Part shown: positions 16,944-26,738 of the stretch, one piece after another
How the letters are laid out: the number at the start of each line of letters is the position of its first letter
Position numbering within the stretch: the first letter of the stretch is position 1
Assembly (NCBI GenBank): GCA_938075565.1
Contig: CALJGU010000285.1
Coordinates: forward strand, 1-38,516
Reading direction: 5' to 3'
Length of the DNA: 38,516 nucleotides
From: an uncultured Opitutales bacterium
GTDB taxonomy: Bacteria; Verrucomicrobiota; Verrucomicrobiia; Opitutales; UBA2995
Program-made: the position numbers and the translations under genes
The notes under the pieces: generated by a model
Seen by the model: only the letters and a program-made list of their open reading frames with translations
Database searches by the model: none
What the model was told of the DNA's origin: nothing

Positions 16944-17557
16944 TGGACGACGATTTACTGTCCAAGCTTTTAGACTCTTGCAACTACCTAAGCCAACGCG
17001 ACAGTGCAGACCACCCTGCGGTGAATTGCCCGATCGATCGATGGAAAGAATTGGCTGCGCTACTGCGTGACGAACGAGGCTTCGACATGCTGCTGGATGC
17101 TACCTGTATTGATTGGCACAAAGAGAGCCCGCGTTTCACTGCGATTTATCATCTTTTCTCAACTGCAAACCACGACTATCTGCGTATTGCGGTTGATATT
17201 CCGAATGACGAGGAGCCAAGCATACCCTCTGTTACCGACCTTTGGGCGGCGGCGGACTGGCATGAGCGCGAAGCCTACGATATGTTTGGCGTGACCTATG
17301 AGGATCATCCGAACATGCGCCGAATACTCATGTGGGACAGTTACCCTTGGCATCCTTTGCGGAAGGAATTTCCACTGGCCGGGCATGACACGGATCTCCC
17401 GGACGAGGAAGTTCGTGAAGAAACAGAGACACCAGTAATTCCCGCACCGATGGCGGGCGGACCCTTTGTCGCTTCACGGAAGCCGGGCATCATGAGTAAA
17501 AATGAACCGCGCGGAGCGGATCAGTCTTGGAGTGAGGAGTCCGAAAAACGCGACTAG
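16943..17557 (+). CDS. nuoC: NADH-quinone oxidoreductase subunit C (plus-strand cluster)
   Basis: The product is the peripheral-arm subunit of 204 residues. The conserved block is WHEREAYDMFGVTYEDHPN, then RRILMWDSYPWHPLRKEFPL. The start ATG shares a base with the nuoB stop (TGATG), so translation is coupled. After the conserved domain comes a tail of about 55 residues, acidic then Ser/Lys/Glu-rich, which looks flexible. The stop is TAG, one base before the nuoD ATG. Confidence 0.95.
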   Translation: MDDDLLSKLLDSCNYLSQRDSADHPAVNCPIDRWKELAALLRDERGFDMLLDATCIDWHKESPRFTAIYHLFSTANHDYLRIAVDIPNDEEPSIPSVTDLWAAADWHEREAYDMFGVTYEDHPNMRRILMWDSYPWHPLRKEFPLAGHDTDLPDEEVREETETPVIPAPMAGGPFVASRKPGIMSKNEPRGADQSWSEESEKRD

Positions 17558-17558
17558 G

Positions 17559-18794
17559 ATGGCTACTAAAGATATTTCAATTGGGGACGTGTTGAGCCGC
17601 TCATCTGATTACGAGCATGAGCTGGACACTGAGAAAATGACCCTGAGCATGGGGCCATCTCACCCAAGTACTCACGGAGTTTTACGTTTAATACTAGAGT
17701 TGGACGGTGAAGTCGTCACCAAGTGTGAGCCTGTTTTAGGTTATTTGCACCGTGGTGATGAGAAGATCGCTGAGAACATGACTTACAATCAATTCGTGCC
17801 TTACACGGATCGATTGGACTATCTGGCTCCTTTGGCGAACAATGTGGCTTATGCCATCGCGGTTGAGAAGTTGGCTCATCTTGAAGTGCCTCCTCGCTGC
17901 CAGGCGATTCGGGTTCTCGTCTCTGAGTTGGCTCGTATCTCGGCGCATTTGCTCGGACTCGGAGCGTATGCGATGGATACCGGTGCTCTTACCGTGTTCA
18001 TGTTCACTTTCACTGAGCGGGAAAAGCTCTATACACTTTTTGAAAAACTGACCGGAGCTCGTTTGACGACCAGCTTCACGCGTATCGGCGGAGTCGCCCG
18101 CGATCTTCCTGAAGATTGGATGAACGAGGTGAAGCATTTTGTGGATCAGTTGATTCCTGTCCTGGATGAAGTGGATGGATTGCTTACGCGCAATCGTATC
18201 TTCGTAGACCGCACCAAAGACGTCGGTGTTATCTCGAAGGAAGATGCAATTAGCTATGGATTGACCGGACCCAATCTTCGTGGATCAGGTGTCCCTCTCG
18301 ATTTACGGGTCGACCGTCCTTATTCCGGATATGAGAAATACGACTTTGATGTGCCAATCGGTTCGGTAGGGGATAGCTATGATCGCTACCTCATCCGCAT
18401 GGAAGAAATGCGCCAAAGTGTATTTATAGTGAAGCAGGTCATCGAGAAGATGCCTGAAGGTCCTTATTATGCCGAAGACGCAAAGCGGATATTCCCGCCT
18501 TCCAAGGACAAGGTAATGAGTAGTATGGAGGAACTGATCCAGAACTTCATGATTACCACCCAAGGGCCACAAATGCCAGCTGGAGAAGTTTATTTTGAAG
18601 CGGAGAATCCAAAAGGCGCTTTAGGGTTCTTTATCCACTCCAAGGGTGGGGGCGTTCCTTATCGTATGAAAATTCGAGGCCCCTCTTTCTGTAATTTAAG
18701 TATCCTGCCAAAAGTATGTATCGGAGCGATGATCTCCGATGTGGTGGCTATTCTCGGTAGCCTGGACTTTGTGATGGGGGAATGTGATCGATGA
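17559..18794 (+). CDS. nuoD: NADH-quinone oxidoreductase subunit D (plus-strand cluster)
   Basis: The product is the quinone-site subunit of 411 residues. Signatures are MGPSHPSTHGVLR, GYLHRGDEKIAE, PYTDRLDYLAPL and the C-terminal MGECDR. The ATG at 17559, just after the nuoC stop, is preferred to an in-frame ATG at 17502 that would lie inside nuoC. The protein is somewhat longer than the minus-strand NuoD, mainly through an insertion near residues 310-335 (EDAKRIFPPSKDKV). It overlaps nuoE by ATGA. Confidence 0.96.
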   Translation: MATKDISIGDVLSRSSDYEHELDTEKMTLSMGPSHPSTHGVLRLILELDGEVVTKCEPVLGYLHRGDEKIAENMTYNQFVPYTDRLDYLAPLANNVAYAIAVEKLAHLEVPPRCQAIRVLVSELARISAHLLGLGAYAMDTGALTVFMFTFTEREKLYTLFEKLTGARLTTSFTRIGGVARDLPEDWMNEVKHFVDQLIPVLDEVDGLLTRNRIFVDRTKDVGVISKEDAISYGLTGPNLRGSGVPLDLRVDRPYSGYEKYDFDVPIGSVGDSYDRYLIRMEEMRQSVFIVKQVIEKMPEGPYYAEDAKRIFPPSKDKVMSSMEELIQNFMITTQGPQMPAGEVYFEAENPKGALGFFIHSKGGGVPYRMKIRGPSFCNLSILPKVCIGAMISDVVAILGSLDFVMGECDR

Positions 18795-19291
18795 ATTTAT
18801 CAGCTGAAACATTAGAAAAAATCGAAACTACGATTCCGAAGTATCCGGAAAAACGTAGTGCGGTGATGCCCTTGCTCCACTTTGTTCAGTCGGAGCAAAA
18901 ATACATTTCAAACGAAGCCATCGAATGGATCGCTGAAAAGTTGGAGATCGAGCCCATCAATGTATTAGAGGTGGTTACTTTCTTCCCTTACTATCGTCAG
19001 GAGAAACTTGGCACGGTGCACGTTCGTGTTTGCCGTACTTTGTCTTGTGCATTGATGGGGGCTTATAAGCTCGGGGATGAATTGGAAAAAGCCCTCGATT
19101 GTAAAATGGGACACACCAAGGAAGACGGATCTGTCACGCTCGAGTATGGTGAATGCCTGGCTGCATGTGGAACCGGACCTGTGGTTTTGGTCGACGAAGA
19201 TTTATATGAGAAACTAAATCAAACAGAGGCCGTTGGGCCGATGCTTGAGGAAATTAAAAAACGGGCCCAGGCGGGAGCCGCCACCGAATAG
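18791..19291 (+). CDS. nuoE: NADH-quinone oxidoreductase subunit E
   Basis: The product is the 24-kDa-type subunit of the NADH-oxidising module, 166 residues, with an N-terminal helical part and a thioredoxin-like [2Fe-2S] domain. Cluster N1a ligands are C81 and C86 (CRTLSC) and C122 and C126 (CLAAC). It starts inside the nuoD stop (ATGA) and ends nine bases before nuoF. The minus-strand cluster has no equivalent. Confidence 0.96.
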   Translation: MNLSAETLEKIETTIPKYPEKRSAVMPLLHFVQSEQKYISNEAIEWIAEKLEIEPINVLEVVTFFPYYRQEKLGTVHVRVCRTLSCALMGAYKLGDELEKALDCKMGHTKEDGSVTLEYGECLAACGTGPVVLVDEDLYEKLNQTEAVGPMLEEIKKRAQAGAATE

Positions 19292-19300
19292 AAGAACATC

Positions 19301-20638
19301 ATGGCAGCCGTTGAAAGAAAGATTTTATTAAAACACGCGGACGAGGATTACTATTCGCCGAGTATCGATAGCTACCTCGAACAAGGTGGTTATGAAGGAC
19401 TGAAAAAAGCCTTGGCTGAAAAGCCCGAAGATCTGCGCGAAGCGGTAAAAGACTCCGGTCTCCGCGGGCGTGGTGGCGCTGGATTCTCTTGTGGAATCAA
19501 GTGGAGCCTGGTTGATCGCAAGAGTGGCAAGCCCATCTACTTGATTTGCAATTGTGACGAGTCTGAGCCTGGTACCTTCAAGGATCGCCAGCTGGTTCAT
19601 AAAGACCCACATCAATTGATCGAAGGGATGATGATCTCGGCATTCGCGAATGACGTGGCTTTGGCCTTTATTTATATCCGAGAGGAAATGCCGCTCGGAG
19701 CCAAAATTCTGGAGAAGGCAATTGAAGAGGCTCGTGCCAAAAACTTGGTTGGCGAAAATATTTTAGGTTCCGGTTACTCCTGCGATATTGTTGTTCACCG
19801 TGGAGCGGGCGCATACATTTGTGGCGAAGAGACTGGTTTGATCGAATCGATGGAAGGCAAGCGCCCTTACCCGCGAATCAAACCTCCATTCTTTCCTGCT
19901 GTTCTAGGTCTTTATCAGTGCCCAACCATCGTGAACAACGTTGAGACGCTTTGTAACGTTGTTCACGTCGTGAATATGGGCGTTGAAGAATACACCAAGA
20001 TAGGTCGTCATGGAAATACGGGTACACGTATTTGGTGTGTGAGTGGCATGGTCAAGAATCCCGGCTACTACGAGATTGAACCGATGACGATGAAGGAGTT
20101 TCTTTACGACGTTTGTGGTGGTCCATTGCCCGGTCGAAAATTCAAGGGCTGCATCCCCGGTGGAGGTTCCATGAAGATTCTCGGAGCAGAAGAGACTTAC
20201 ACTGATCGTGAGGGGAAATCATTTAGCTTCGATGAGATCATCGTCGACTACGACGGAATCGCTGCGGCTGGATCCATGTCGGGATCGTCCGGGATGATGA
20301 TTCTCGATGACAGCACCGACATCGTCGAAGCCCTGGCTAACATCACTGCCTTTTACGCGCACGAAAGTTGCGGTCAGTGCACACCTTGTCGTGAAGGCTC
20401 ACTGTGGACCAAGAAGATCACCGCTCGGATGTGCACCGGTGGAGCTCGTCCACAAGATGTGGATCTACTTTACGATATGGCCGGAAATATTGGTGGTCGT
20501 ACGGTTTGTCCGATGGGTTACTCCACGACCTGGCCGGTACAAAGTTACATTGAGAAATTCCGTGATGAATTTGATTCCAAGGCACAAGCCAACGAGTGTG
20601 GTATGAAATCGTTTGATGAAAGGCTGATTGAGAAATGA
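19301..20638 (+). CDS. nuoF: NADH-quinone oxidoreductase subunit F, NADH/FMN-binding
   Basis: The product is the 51-kDa-type subunit, 445 residues, where NADH passes a hydride to FMN. The Gly-rich nucleotide site is GLRGRGGAGF (residues 53-62). The flavin and NADH region includes NCDESEPGTFKD and AYICGEETGLIESMEGKR. Cluster N3 ligands are C357, C360, C363 and C403. All parts needed for NADH oxidation are present, which marks the plus cluster as an NADH-linked complex I. The stop overlaps the nuoG ATG by four bases. Confidence 0.97.
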   Translation: MAAVERKILLKHADEDYYSPSIDSYLEQGGYEGLKKALAEKPEDLREAVKDSGLRGRGGAGFSCGIKWSLVDRKSGKPIYLICNCDESEPGTFKDRQLVHKDPHQLIEGMMISAFANDVALAFIYIREEMPLGAKILEKAIEEARAKNLVGENILGSGYSCDIVVHRGAGAYICGEETGLIESMEGKRPYPRIKPPFFPAVLGLYQCPTIVNNVETLCNVVHVVNMGVEEYTKIGRHGNTGTRIWCVSGMVKNPGYYEIEPMTMKEFLYDVCGGPLPGRKFKGCIPGGGSMKILGAEETYTDREGKSFSFDEIIVDYDGIAAAGSMSGSSGMMILDDSTDIVEALANITAFYAHESCGQCTPCREGSLWTKKITARMCTGGARPQDVDLLYDMAGNIGGRTVCPMGYSTTWPVQSYIEKFRDEFDSKAQANECGMKSFDERLIEK

Positions 20639-22323
20639 GCGAAGACCAAAAAGACGATGGATTAATCAGCGTTTTCGTTGATGACAAGGAAGTGCGGTGC
20701 AAGCCAGGTACTAACCTGGTGGATCTGGTAGCCAGTGTTGGCGAAGAAATTCCTCACTATTGCTACCACCCGAAGTTGAGTGTCTCCGGCAACTGCCGCA
20801 TGTGTCTCATTGAGTTGGGAATGCCTGGTCGGGATCGGAATACCGGTGAACCCATGCTCAATGAGGATGGCACTCCCAAGATCATGTTTTTCCCAAATCC
20901 GGCGATTGCTTGCGGCACCAAAGCGGGCCCGGGAATGCACATTCGCACCAAGTCAGAAATGGTGAAGAGATGCCGGGAGGGTGTGATGGAGTTTCTCCTG
21001 ATCAATCACCCTCTGGATTGTCCGATCTGTGATCAGGCGGGTGAATGTAAACTACAGGAGTTTTCGACCGACTACGGAAAAGGCTACAGCCGCTTTGTTG
21101 AGCAGAAGGTTGTTAAACCGAAACGCACGGTTCTTGGACCACGTGTTATGCTCGATGATGAGCGCTGTGTACTCTGCTCCCGCTGCATCCGCTTCTCCAA
21201 AGAAGTTGCTAACGATGATGTGCTTGGATTTGTCGATCGGGGCAGTTACTCCACGTTGACCTGTTATCCGGGCAAGCAGCTGGAGAACAATTACTCGCTC
21301 AACACGGTTGATATTTGTCCGGTTGGCGCACTTACGAGCCGCGACTTCCGTTTCAAAATGCGAGTCTGGTTCCTGAAGGAGACACCGAGTATCTGTACCG
21401 AGAGCAGCGTAGGTGTGAATACCCTGGTCTCTTCTCGCGAAGGAAAAATTTACCGGATCACTCCCCGTCGCAATGACGAGGTAAACGATACCTGGATGTC
21501 CGACAGCGGTCGTGTGATTTATAAAGAGGTCGAAGATGAAAACCGTTTGAGCAGTGACTCATCCAGTGGGGACCTCGCTCAAATCCATAAGTATCTCGAA
21601 AGTGAAAAAATCGCTTACGTCGGATCCGGTTCCAGCAGCGTCGAAGAACTTTATTTATATAACCGATTGAGTCGCACGACGCGCAGTGTTGCGAATTACC
21701 TGGTCGCTCATACTCAAGAAGGAGATGAGTTGCTCATATCAAATGACGCCAATCCCAATACTCGTGGAGCATTGAGTGTTGGCTTAATCGAATCTCTTCC
21801 AGAGGACCAACTGAGTGATCTGGGTTCGAAGATTGATGCTGGTGATGTGGATACCTTGGTCGCCTATAACGAAGACCTAACAGCAGCCGGAATCACGGCC
21901 GAGCAGTTGGCGAAGGTGGACGTCATTTATTTTGGGACGAACTCCAATGCTACTTCTGAAGCAGCAGCGGTTGTGATTCCAACCCTGACCGTTTTTGAGA
22001 AGGACGGAACGTTTATTAATCAACAGTTCCGTTTGCAAAAATTCCTACAAGCGATTCCTGGCCTGAGTGGAGTTGCCGACGATCTGGAAACTTTCTCTCA
22101 GTTGCTCAATCATGTTGAGCCTGACACAGGTGACCTTAGCAGTGTTCAAGCTGTTTGGGCAGAATTGAGTAGCGAAATCAGCCTGTTTGAAGGGCAATCA
22201 TTCGCTGCTCTTTCACCTGAAGGAGTCGCGTTGGACGGATCCACATTTAAACACCTGCCATTCTGTGAAGGAAAGACCCTCCATTATGAACCGGCAGCCG
22301 AAACAGTGGAGGCCGAAGCCTAA
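20635..22323 (+). CDS. nuoG: NADH-quinone oxidoreductase subunit G, short form
   Basis: The product is the 75-kDa-type subunit that relays electrons from N3 towards NuoI. Visible cluster ligands are: [2Fe-2S] C43, C54, C57, C93; N5 H125, C129, C132, C138; and N4 C178, C181, C184, C228. At the site of the extra N7 cluster found in some bacteria only C254 remains (PSICTESSVGVN), so N7 is absent. The protein has 562 residues, against the roughly 700-900 of many bacterial NuoG proteins. The molybdopterin-oxidoreductase-like domain is strongly shortened, although its end (PTLTVFEKDGTFIN) is recognisable. The shortened region is acidic and Ser-rich. Confidence 0.95.
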   Translation: MSEDQKDDGLISVFVDDKEVRCKPGTNLVDLVASVGEEIPHYCYHPKLSVSGNCRMCLIELGMPGRDRNTGEPMLNEDGTPKIMFFPNPAIACGTKAGPGMHIRTKSEMVKRCREGVMEFLLINHPLDCPICDQAGECKLQEFSTDYGKGYSRFVEQKVVKPKRTVLGPRVMLDDERCVLCSRCIRFSKEVANDDVLGFVDRGSYSTLTCYPGKQLENNYSLNTVDICPVGALTSRDFRFKMRVWFLKETPSICTESSVGVNTLVSSREGKIYRITPRRNDEVNDTWMSDSGRVIYKEVEDENRLSSDSSSGDLAQIHKYLESEKIAYVGSGSSSVEELYLYNRLSRTTRSVANYLVAHTQEGDELLISNDANPNTRGALSVGLIESLPEDQLSDLGSKIDAGDVDTLVAYNEDLTAAGITAEQLAKVDVIYFGTNSNATSEAAAVVIPTLTVFEKDGTFINQQFRLQKFLQAIPGLSGVADDLETFSQLLNHVEPDTGDLSSVQAVWAELSSEISLFEGQSFAALSPEGVALDGSTFKHLPFCEGKTLHYEPAAETVEAEA

Positions 22324-22327
22324 TCGT

Positions 22328-23413
22328 ATGGAACTGCCTACCTTTGTTTGGGTGATTATCAAGGCGGCTGTTCTAGCAGGCGTATTGCTCTCCATTAGTA
22401 ACCTCGCGGTACTTGGGGAGCGAAAGGTGTCCAGCTGGATTCAGGGTCGTGTGGGACCCAACCGAACTTCAGTTCCTATCATTGGATCGATTCCAGTAAT
22501 CGGGCCAATGCTTACTCGCCTCGGGCTTTTCCAGCCAGTCGCTGATGGACTTAAGCTTCTCCTGAAAGAGGATCCGGTCCCCGACCATGTTAATAAGCTC
22601 TACTTTTTTCTGGCGCCTGTAGCTGCCATGATTCCCGCTACAACTACGGTTGCCGTTTTGCCGTTTGGGCAAATCATCACGGACGGTGTTTCCGTGCCCC
22701 TCGTATTGGCTGACCTTGATATTGGCATCCTGTTTATCTTCGCTGTTTCTTCTTTGGGAGTCTACGGCATGATACTCGCAGGCTGGGCTTCCAATAGTAA
22801 GTATCCCTTCATCGGTGGTATTCGTTCGTCTGCCCAGATGATCTCCTACGAGTTGTCGATGGGACTCTCTATTCTACCTGTATTTATGTGGGCGAATGCT
22901 CCGGGAGTAGACAGCGGATTGAATTTATTTTCTGTGGTGCAAACTCAGCAAGGTGCATGGGGAGTAATGTTCATGCCCGTCGCTGCATTGCTCTTCCTGG
23001 TATCCATATTTGCTGAAACCAATCGTTTGCCATTCGATATGCCTGAGTCGGAGTCTGAGCTCGTTGCCGGATTCAGTACGGAATACGGAAGCTTCAAGTT
23101 TGGCCTCTTTTTCGCCGCGGAATATGCTCACATCATTGTGGGTTCCGGAGTATTCGTAGTGCTCTTCCTCGGTGGCTGGCATTGGCTCCCTTGGGTTCCG
23201 ATGCACGTGGAAGGTCTATTAGGAGCTGCACTCTCCATTGGCGTTTTCCTCGGGAAAACTACCTTTATCGTATTTTTCTTCATGTGGATTCGTTGGACGC
23301 TTCCGCGTTTCCGCTACGACCAAATCATGAAGCTTGGTTGGACCATGATGCTGCCACTGGCAGTTGTTAACCTGATTGTATACGCGCTGATCTTTGCGCT
23401 GTTGGATTCATAA
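22328..23413 (+). CDS. nuoH: NADH-quinone oxidoreductase subunit H (plus-strand cluster)
   Basis: The product is the quinone-channel membrane subunit, 361 residues with about eight helices. Signatures are GERKVSSWIQGRVGPNR, LFQPVADGLKLLLKED, FAETNRLPFDMPESESELV and FMWIRWTLPRFRYDQIM. The frame is open upstream into nuoG, but the ATG at 22328, four bases after the nuoG stop, opens directly into the first membrane helix and is the likely start. A stretch near residues 173-185 is longer than in many NuoH proteins. Confidence 0.96.
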   Translation: MELPTFVWVIIKAAVLAGVLLSISNLAVLGERKVSSWIQGRVGPNRTSVPIIGSIPVIGPMLTRLGLFQPVADGLKLLLKEDPVPDHVNKLYFFLAPVAAMIPATTTVAVLPFGQIITDGVSVPLVLADLDIGILFIFAVSSLGVYGMILAGWASNSKYPFIGGIRSSAQMISYELSMGLSILPVFMWANAPGVDSGLNLFSVVQTQQGAWGVMFMPVAALLFLVSIFAETNRLPFDMPESESELVAGFSTEYGSFKFGLFFAAEYAHIIVGSGVFVVLFLGGWHWLPWVPMHVEGLLGAALSIGVFLGKTTFIVFFFMWIRWTLPRFRYDQIMKLGWTMMLPLAVVNLIVYALIFALLDS

Positions 23414-23425
23414 AGGAGTAATTGG

Positions 23426-23965
23426 ATGGCTATTAAAGAAATAGAAAGAAAACCGCTCTCATTGGCAGAGAAAACCTACCTGCCACAAATCGTTTCCGGT
23501 TTAAAGATCACGCTGAAAAATATCTTCAGACCCACCATCACGCTTCAGTATCCTGAAGAGCGTCCGGAGATCCCGGAAAATTATCGGGGAGTTCCTACCC
23601 TGGTAAAAGATCCAAACGGCCGTGAGAAATGTGTCTCCTGTCAGTTGTGTGAGTTTGTCTGTCCTCCCAAAGCGATTCGGATCACTCCGGGTGAGTTGGA
23701 CGGCGAAGGCGAAAACGCCCACGTTGAAAAAGGTCCTCAGGAATTCGAAGTTAACATGCTTCGTTGTATCTATTGTGGTTACTGTCAGGAAGTTTGTCCT
23801 GAAGAGGCCATTTGGTTGCAGGATGTATTTTCCGCTTCCGGATACACCCGCGAAGAACTCGTTTATAAAAAAGATAAGTTGTATGAGTTGGGTGGCACCT
23901 TGCCCGACAATCATTACAAGTGGGATAAAAAGAAATCGGCGGAGGAGGCCGGCAATGCTCACTAA
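23426..23965 (+). CDS. nuoI: NADH-quinone oxidoreductase subunit I (plus-strand cluster)
   Basis: The product is the two-[4Fe-4S] ferredoxin-like subunit, 179 residues, the usual length. Ligands are C69, C72, C75, C79 and C114, C117, C120, C124, both in CxxCxxCxxxCP form. AAGGAG before the ATG is a good ribosome-binding site. It follows nuoH by 12 bases, in the common H-I order, unlike the minus cluster, and it lacks the long charged tail of the other NuoI. Confidence 0.97.
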   Translation: MAIKEIERKPLSLAEKTYLPQIVSGLKITLKNIFRPTITLQYPEERPEIPENYRGVPTLVKDPNGREKCVSCQLCEFVCPPKAIRITPGELDGEGENAHVEKGPQEFEVNMLRCIYCGYCQEVCPEEAIWLQDVFSASGYTREELVYKKDKLYELGGTLPDNHYKWDKKKSAEEAGNAH

Positions 23966-23993
23966 GATTTTAGTTACTCTCTGACCTATTCAC

Positions 23994-24515
23994 ATGGTTG
24001 ACTTTCTATTCTATATGTTCGCCCTGACTACGCTCCTTGGAGCGGGATCGGTCGTGCTTAGCCGCAATCCGGTCAATGCGGCAATGCTACTGATTGTTTC
24101 TTTTGTCGGAACGGCATCGTTGTTCATCGTGCTTGGAGCTTACTTCCTGGCTGCCGTTCAACTAGCTGTTTATGCCGGAGCGGTCATCGTTCTGTTTCTG
24201 TTTATCATCATGCTGCTCAACGTAGACGCATCGCGGAAGTGGAAACCGAGTTACTTTACCATGGCTGGTGGATTGATTGCCGGGATTCTGATGGTATTTG
24301 CTGTCCTGCATCTTTTCAAAAGAGGAGAAAATTTCACTACCGATACGCTAAGTGAATCAGCTCCGATCGGAACGACGACTCAGTCTTTCGGTGTCGAGCT
24401 GTTTACGGCCTACATGCTTCCATTTCAATTGGCTGGTATCCTGTTACTCATCGCGATGCTCGGAGTCATTTTCATTAGTAAGCGGACTTCAGACAAAGGA
24501 AAGGAGGCTGTATGA
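23994..24515 (+). CDS. nuoJ: NADH-quinone oxidoreductase subunit J (plus-strand cluster)
   Basis: The product is a five-helix membrane subunit of 173 residues. The motifs [14 protein letters not shown] and [23 protein letters not shown] are typical of NuoJ, the second being the TM3 with the functional bulge. The last helix is followed by a short basic tail. The gene overlaps nuoK by ATGA. Confidence 0.95.
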   Translation: MVDFLFYMFALTTLLGAGSVVLSRNPVNAAMLLIVSFVGTASLFIVLGAYFLAAVQLAVYAGAVIVLFLFIIMLLNVDASRKWKPSYFTMAGGLIAGILMVFAVLHLFKRGENFTTDTLSESAPIGTTTQSFGVELFTAYMLPFQLAGILLLIAMLGVIFISKRTSDKGKEAV

Positions 24516-24817
24516 CTATTGGACTGAATGAATTTCTGATCGTGAGCGGGCTTCTCTTCACCATTGGTTTTGTCGGGCTTCTGATCCGTCGCAATACGCT
24601 GATCCTTTTTATGTGTCTAGAGATCATGCTCAACGGTGTGAACTTGGCCTTGATTTCTTTCTCACGCTTCAACGGCACCATGGATGGTAATCTCCTGGTA
24701 TTCTTTATTATCACCGTCGCGGCTGCTGAAGTAGCTGTGGGTCTTGCCATTATCGTAGCCCTCTTCCGCAAACGGGAAACGGTATTTGTCGATGAACTTA
24801 ACTCTTTGAAAAACTGA
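24512..24817 (+). CDS. nuoK: NADH-quinone oxidoreductase subunit K (plus-strand cluster)
   Basis: The product is a three-helix membrane subunit of 101 residues. Both conserved glutamates are present, in [12 protein letters not shown] and [19 protein letters not shown] upstream of the ATG is a strong ribosome-binding site inside the end of nuoJ. nuoL begins one base after its stop. Confidence 0.96.
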   Translation: MTIGLNEFLIVSGLLFTIGFVGLLIRRNTLILFMCLEIMLNGVNLALISFSRFNGTMDGNLLVFFIITVAAAEVAVGLAIIVALFRKRETVFVDELNSLKN

Positions 24818-24818
24818 T

Positions 24819-26723
24819 ATGAGCGCATCCTTATTATATCAGTTTTTATTTTTGATTCCGCTTGTGTCGGCGGGTATCATTGCCTGCTTCTTACGCAAGA
24901 AACACAACCTGGCCGCCGGGTTATCCGTGTTGTCTGGCGCTGTGTTTTCGGCGATCGGATTGTACCTGATCTACGTGCGACCGGAAGGGCAGCTGTCATT
25001 GGCTTGGTTGAGTCTCTCGGGACCAGCGGGTAAGTCTTTTGATCTGAGCTTCGGTGTCCTGTTTAATGATCTGTCGGCCTTGATGCTGCTGGTGCTTATT
25101 GTCGTCGGACTACTGGTTCAGGTATTCAGCCTTGGATACATGAAAAATGACCCTGCCAAGGCACGATTCTTTGGTGGCTTGTCCATCTTCATGTTCGCCA
25201 TGCTAGGGATCGTTCTAGCGGACAATCTGGTAATGATTTTCATTTTCTGGGAATTGGTTGGCTTTGGCTCATATGTGCTGATCAACCACTACTTCGAGAA
25301 ACCAACTGCGGTCGCTGCCTCAAAGAAAGCGTTCATCGTTAATCGGGTAGGGGACTTTGGTTTCCTACTTGGTATTGTATTTGTTTATCAGCGCTTTGGC
25401 ACATTCGACTTGGTCGAGTTAGCGGAGATGGCGGGACACCATGGTGAATTGCTTTCAACGACAATGGGGCTCCTGTTATTCTGTGGAGTCCTTGGTAAGT
25501 CAGCGCAAATGCCTTTACACGTTTGGTTGCCTGACGCGATGGAAGGTCCAACGCCGATCTCTGCTTTGATCCACGCAGCTACCATGGTGGCAGCTGGTAT
25601 TTACTTCACCGCTCGTGTCTACTTCCTCATGACGCCGGAGGCCTTGAAAGTTATCATGTGGGTAGGAACTATCACCGCCGCGTTTGCCGCATTTGTCGCA
25701 TTTGGTCAGAAGGACATCAAAAAGGTTTTGGCGTTTTCAACACTTTCCCAACTCGGCTACATGGTAGCTGCACTGGGACTAGGTTCCTATGCGGTATCCC
25801 ATGGTCACGGTGGTGAAGCCGCTCTCGCTTCGGGCGCTGCAGTTGCTATGTTTCACCTGACCACTCACGCTTTCTTCAAGGCCCTCCTATTTCTCAATTC
25901 CGGCTCCATTATTGATGCCTGTCATCATGAGCAGGACATCTATAAAATGGGTGGGCTTTCGAAAAAGATGCCCATCACTTTTGTCACCTTTGCTATTGGC
26001 CTGTTGGCAATAGGGGGATTCCCATTCCTCTCCGGCTTTTTCAGTAAGGATACGATTTTGCACTTGGCGCATGAGGCACCTCACCATGGTGGACCAGCGC
26101 TAGTTTATTATATCTTACTTGGAACGGCCGCTCTAACTGGACTCTACATGGCGCGTCTATTTGTGGTGACCTTCTTTGGAAAGGCTCGTTCGGAAAATGC
26201 TGAGCATGCCAAGGAGAGTGGTCCTGCCATGGTGTTGCCACTGGTCGTTCTCGCAGTGCTATCAGTGATCGGTGGATACAATTGGTTCTTCGGAAACACA
26301 TTTGAGTCGGTAACCAGTGCCATTCCGCATGCCGAAGGTTCATTTAAAACCTTAATGATCATCGCCGGTACTGTCTTTTCACTCGGTGGAATTGTTTTGG
26401 CTTGGCTGATTTGGAATCCGAACAAAGAGACGGATACTCTGGAGTCTGCTATGCCTTGTGTATTCAAAGCACTAGCCGCCCGACTTTATGTCGACGCGGC
26501 TTACGATTGGTATGTTGAAAAGATTCAAGATCGTTTGGCGCTGATTCTCAGTTTCTTGGATCAACTATTTATTTCTGGTCTTATGGTCCGTGGCACTGCC
26601 GGGATTGTGGGCTTCTTTGGAATCATCTCCCGCTCTTTACATGTGGGTAATCTCGGTGGCTATGTCTATTGGTTTGCTGTCGGAGTTCTGGTCCTGGGAG
26701 CCATTGCCTTTGGAATCCTTTAA
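24819..26723 (+). CDS. nuoL: NADH-quinone oxidoreductase subunit L, standard length (plus-strand cluster)
   Basis: The product is the distal antiporter-like subunit, 634 residues. The TM5 Glu is in FIFWELVGFGSYVL and the TM7 Lys is in LGKSAQMPLHVWLPDAM; HAATMVAAG follows. The C-terminal lateral helix has normal length: only 78 residues follow the start of YVDAAY, against 105 in the minus-strand NuoL, so this one is built for three antiporter subunits. A His-rich loop (AVSHGHGGEA) lies in the middle. It is followed by nuoM after 15 bases that contain AAAGGAAG. Confidence 0.96.
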   Translation: MSASLLYQFLFLIPLVSAGIIACFLRKKHNLAAGLSVLSGAVFSAIGLYLIYVRPEGQLSLAWLSLSGPAGKSFDLSFGVLFNDLSALMLLVLIVVGLLVQVFSLGYMKNDPAKARFFGGLSIFMFAMLGIVLADNLVMIFIFWELVGFGSYVLINHYFEKPTAVAASKKAFIVNRVGDFGFLLGIVFVYQRFGTFDLVELAEMAGHHGELLSTTMGLLLFCGVLGKSAQMPLHVWLPDAMEGPTPISALIHAATMVAAGIYFTARVYFLMTPEALKVIMWVGTITAAFAAFVAFGQKDIKKVLAFSTLSQLGYMVAALGLGSYAVSHGHGGEAALASGAAVAMFHLTTHAFFKALLFLNSGSIIDACHHEQDIYKMGGLSKKMPITFVTFAIGLLAIGGFPFLSGFFSKDTILHLAHEAPHHGGPALVYYILLGTAALTGLYMARLFVVTFFGKARSENAEHAKESGPAMVLPLVVLAVLSVIGGYNWFFGNTFESVTSAIPHAEGSFKTLMIIAGTVFSLGGIVLAWLIWNPNKETDTLESAMPCVFKALAARLYVDAAYDWYVEKIQDRLALILSFLDQLFISGLMVRGTAGIVGFFGIISRSLHVGNLGGYVYWFAVGVLVLGAIAFGIL

Positions 26724-26738
26724 AGGAAGCACCTGATC

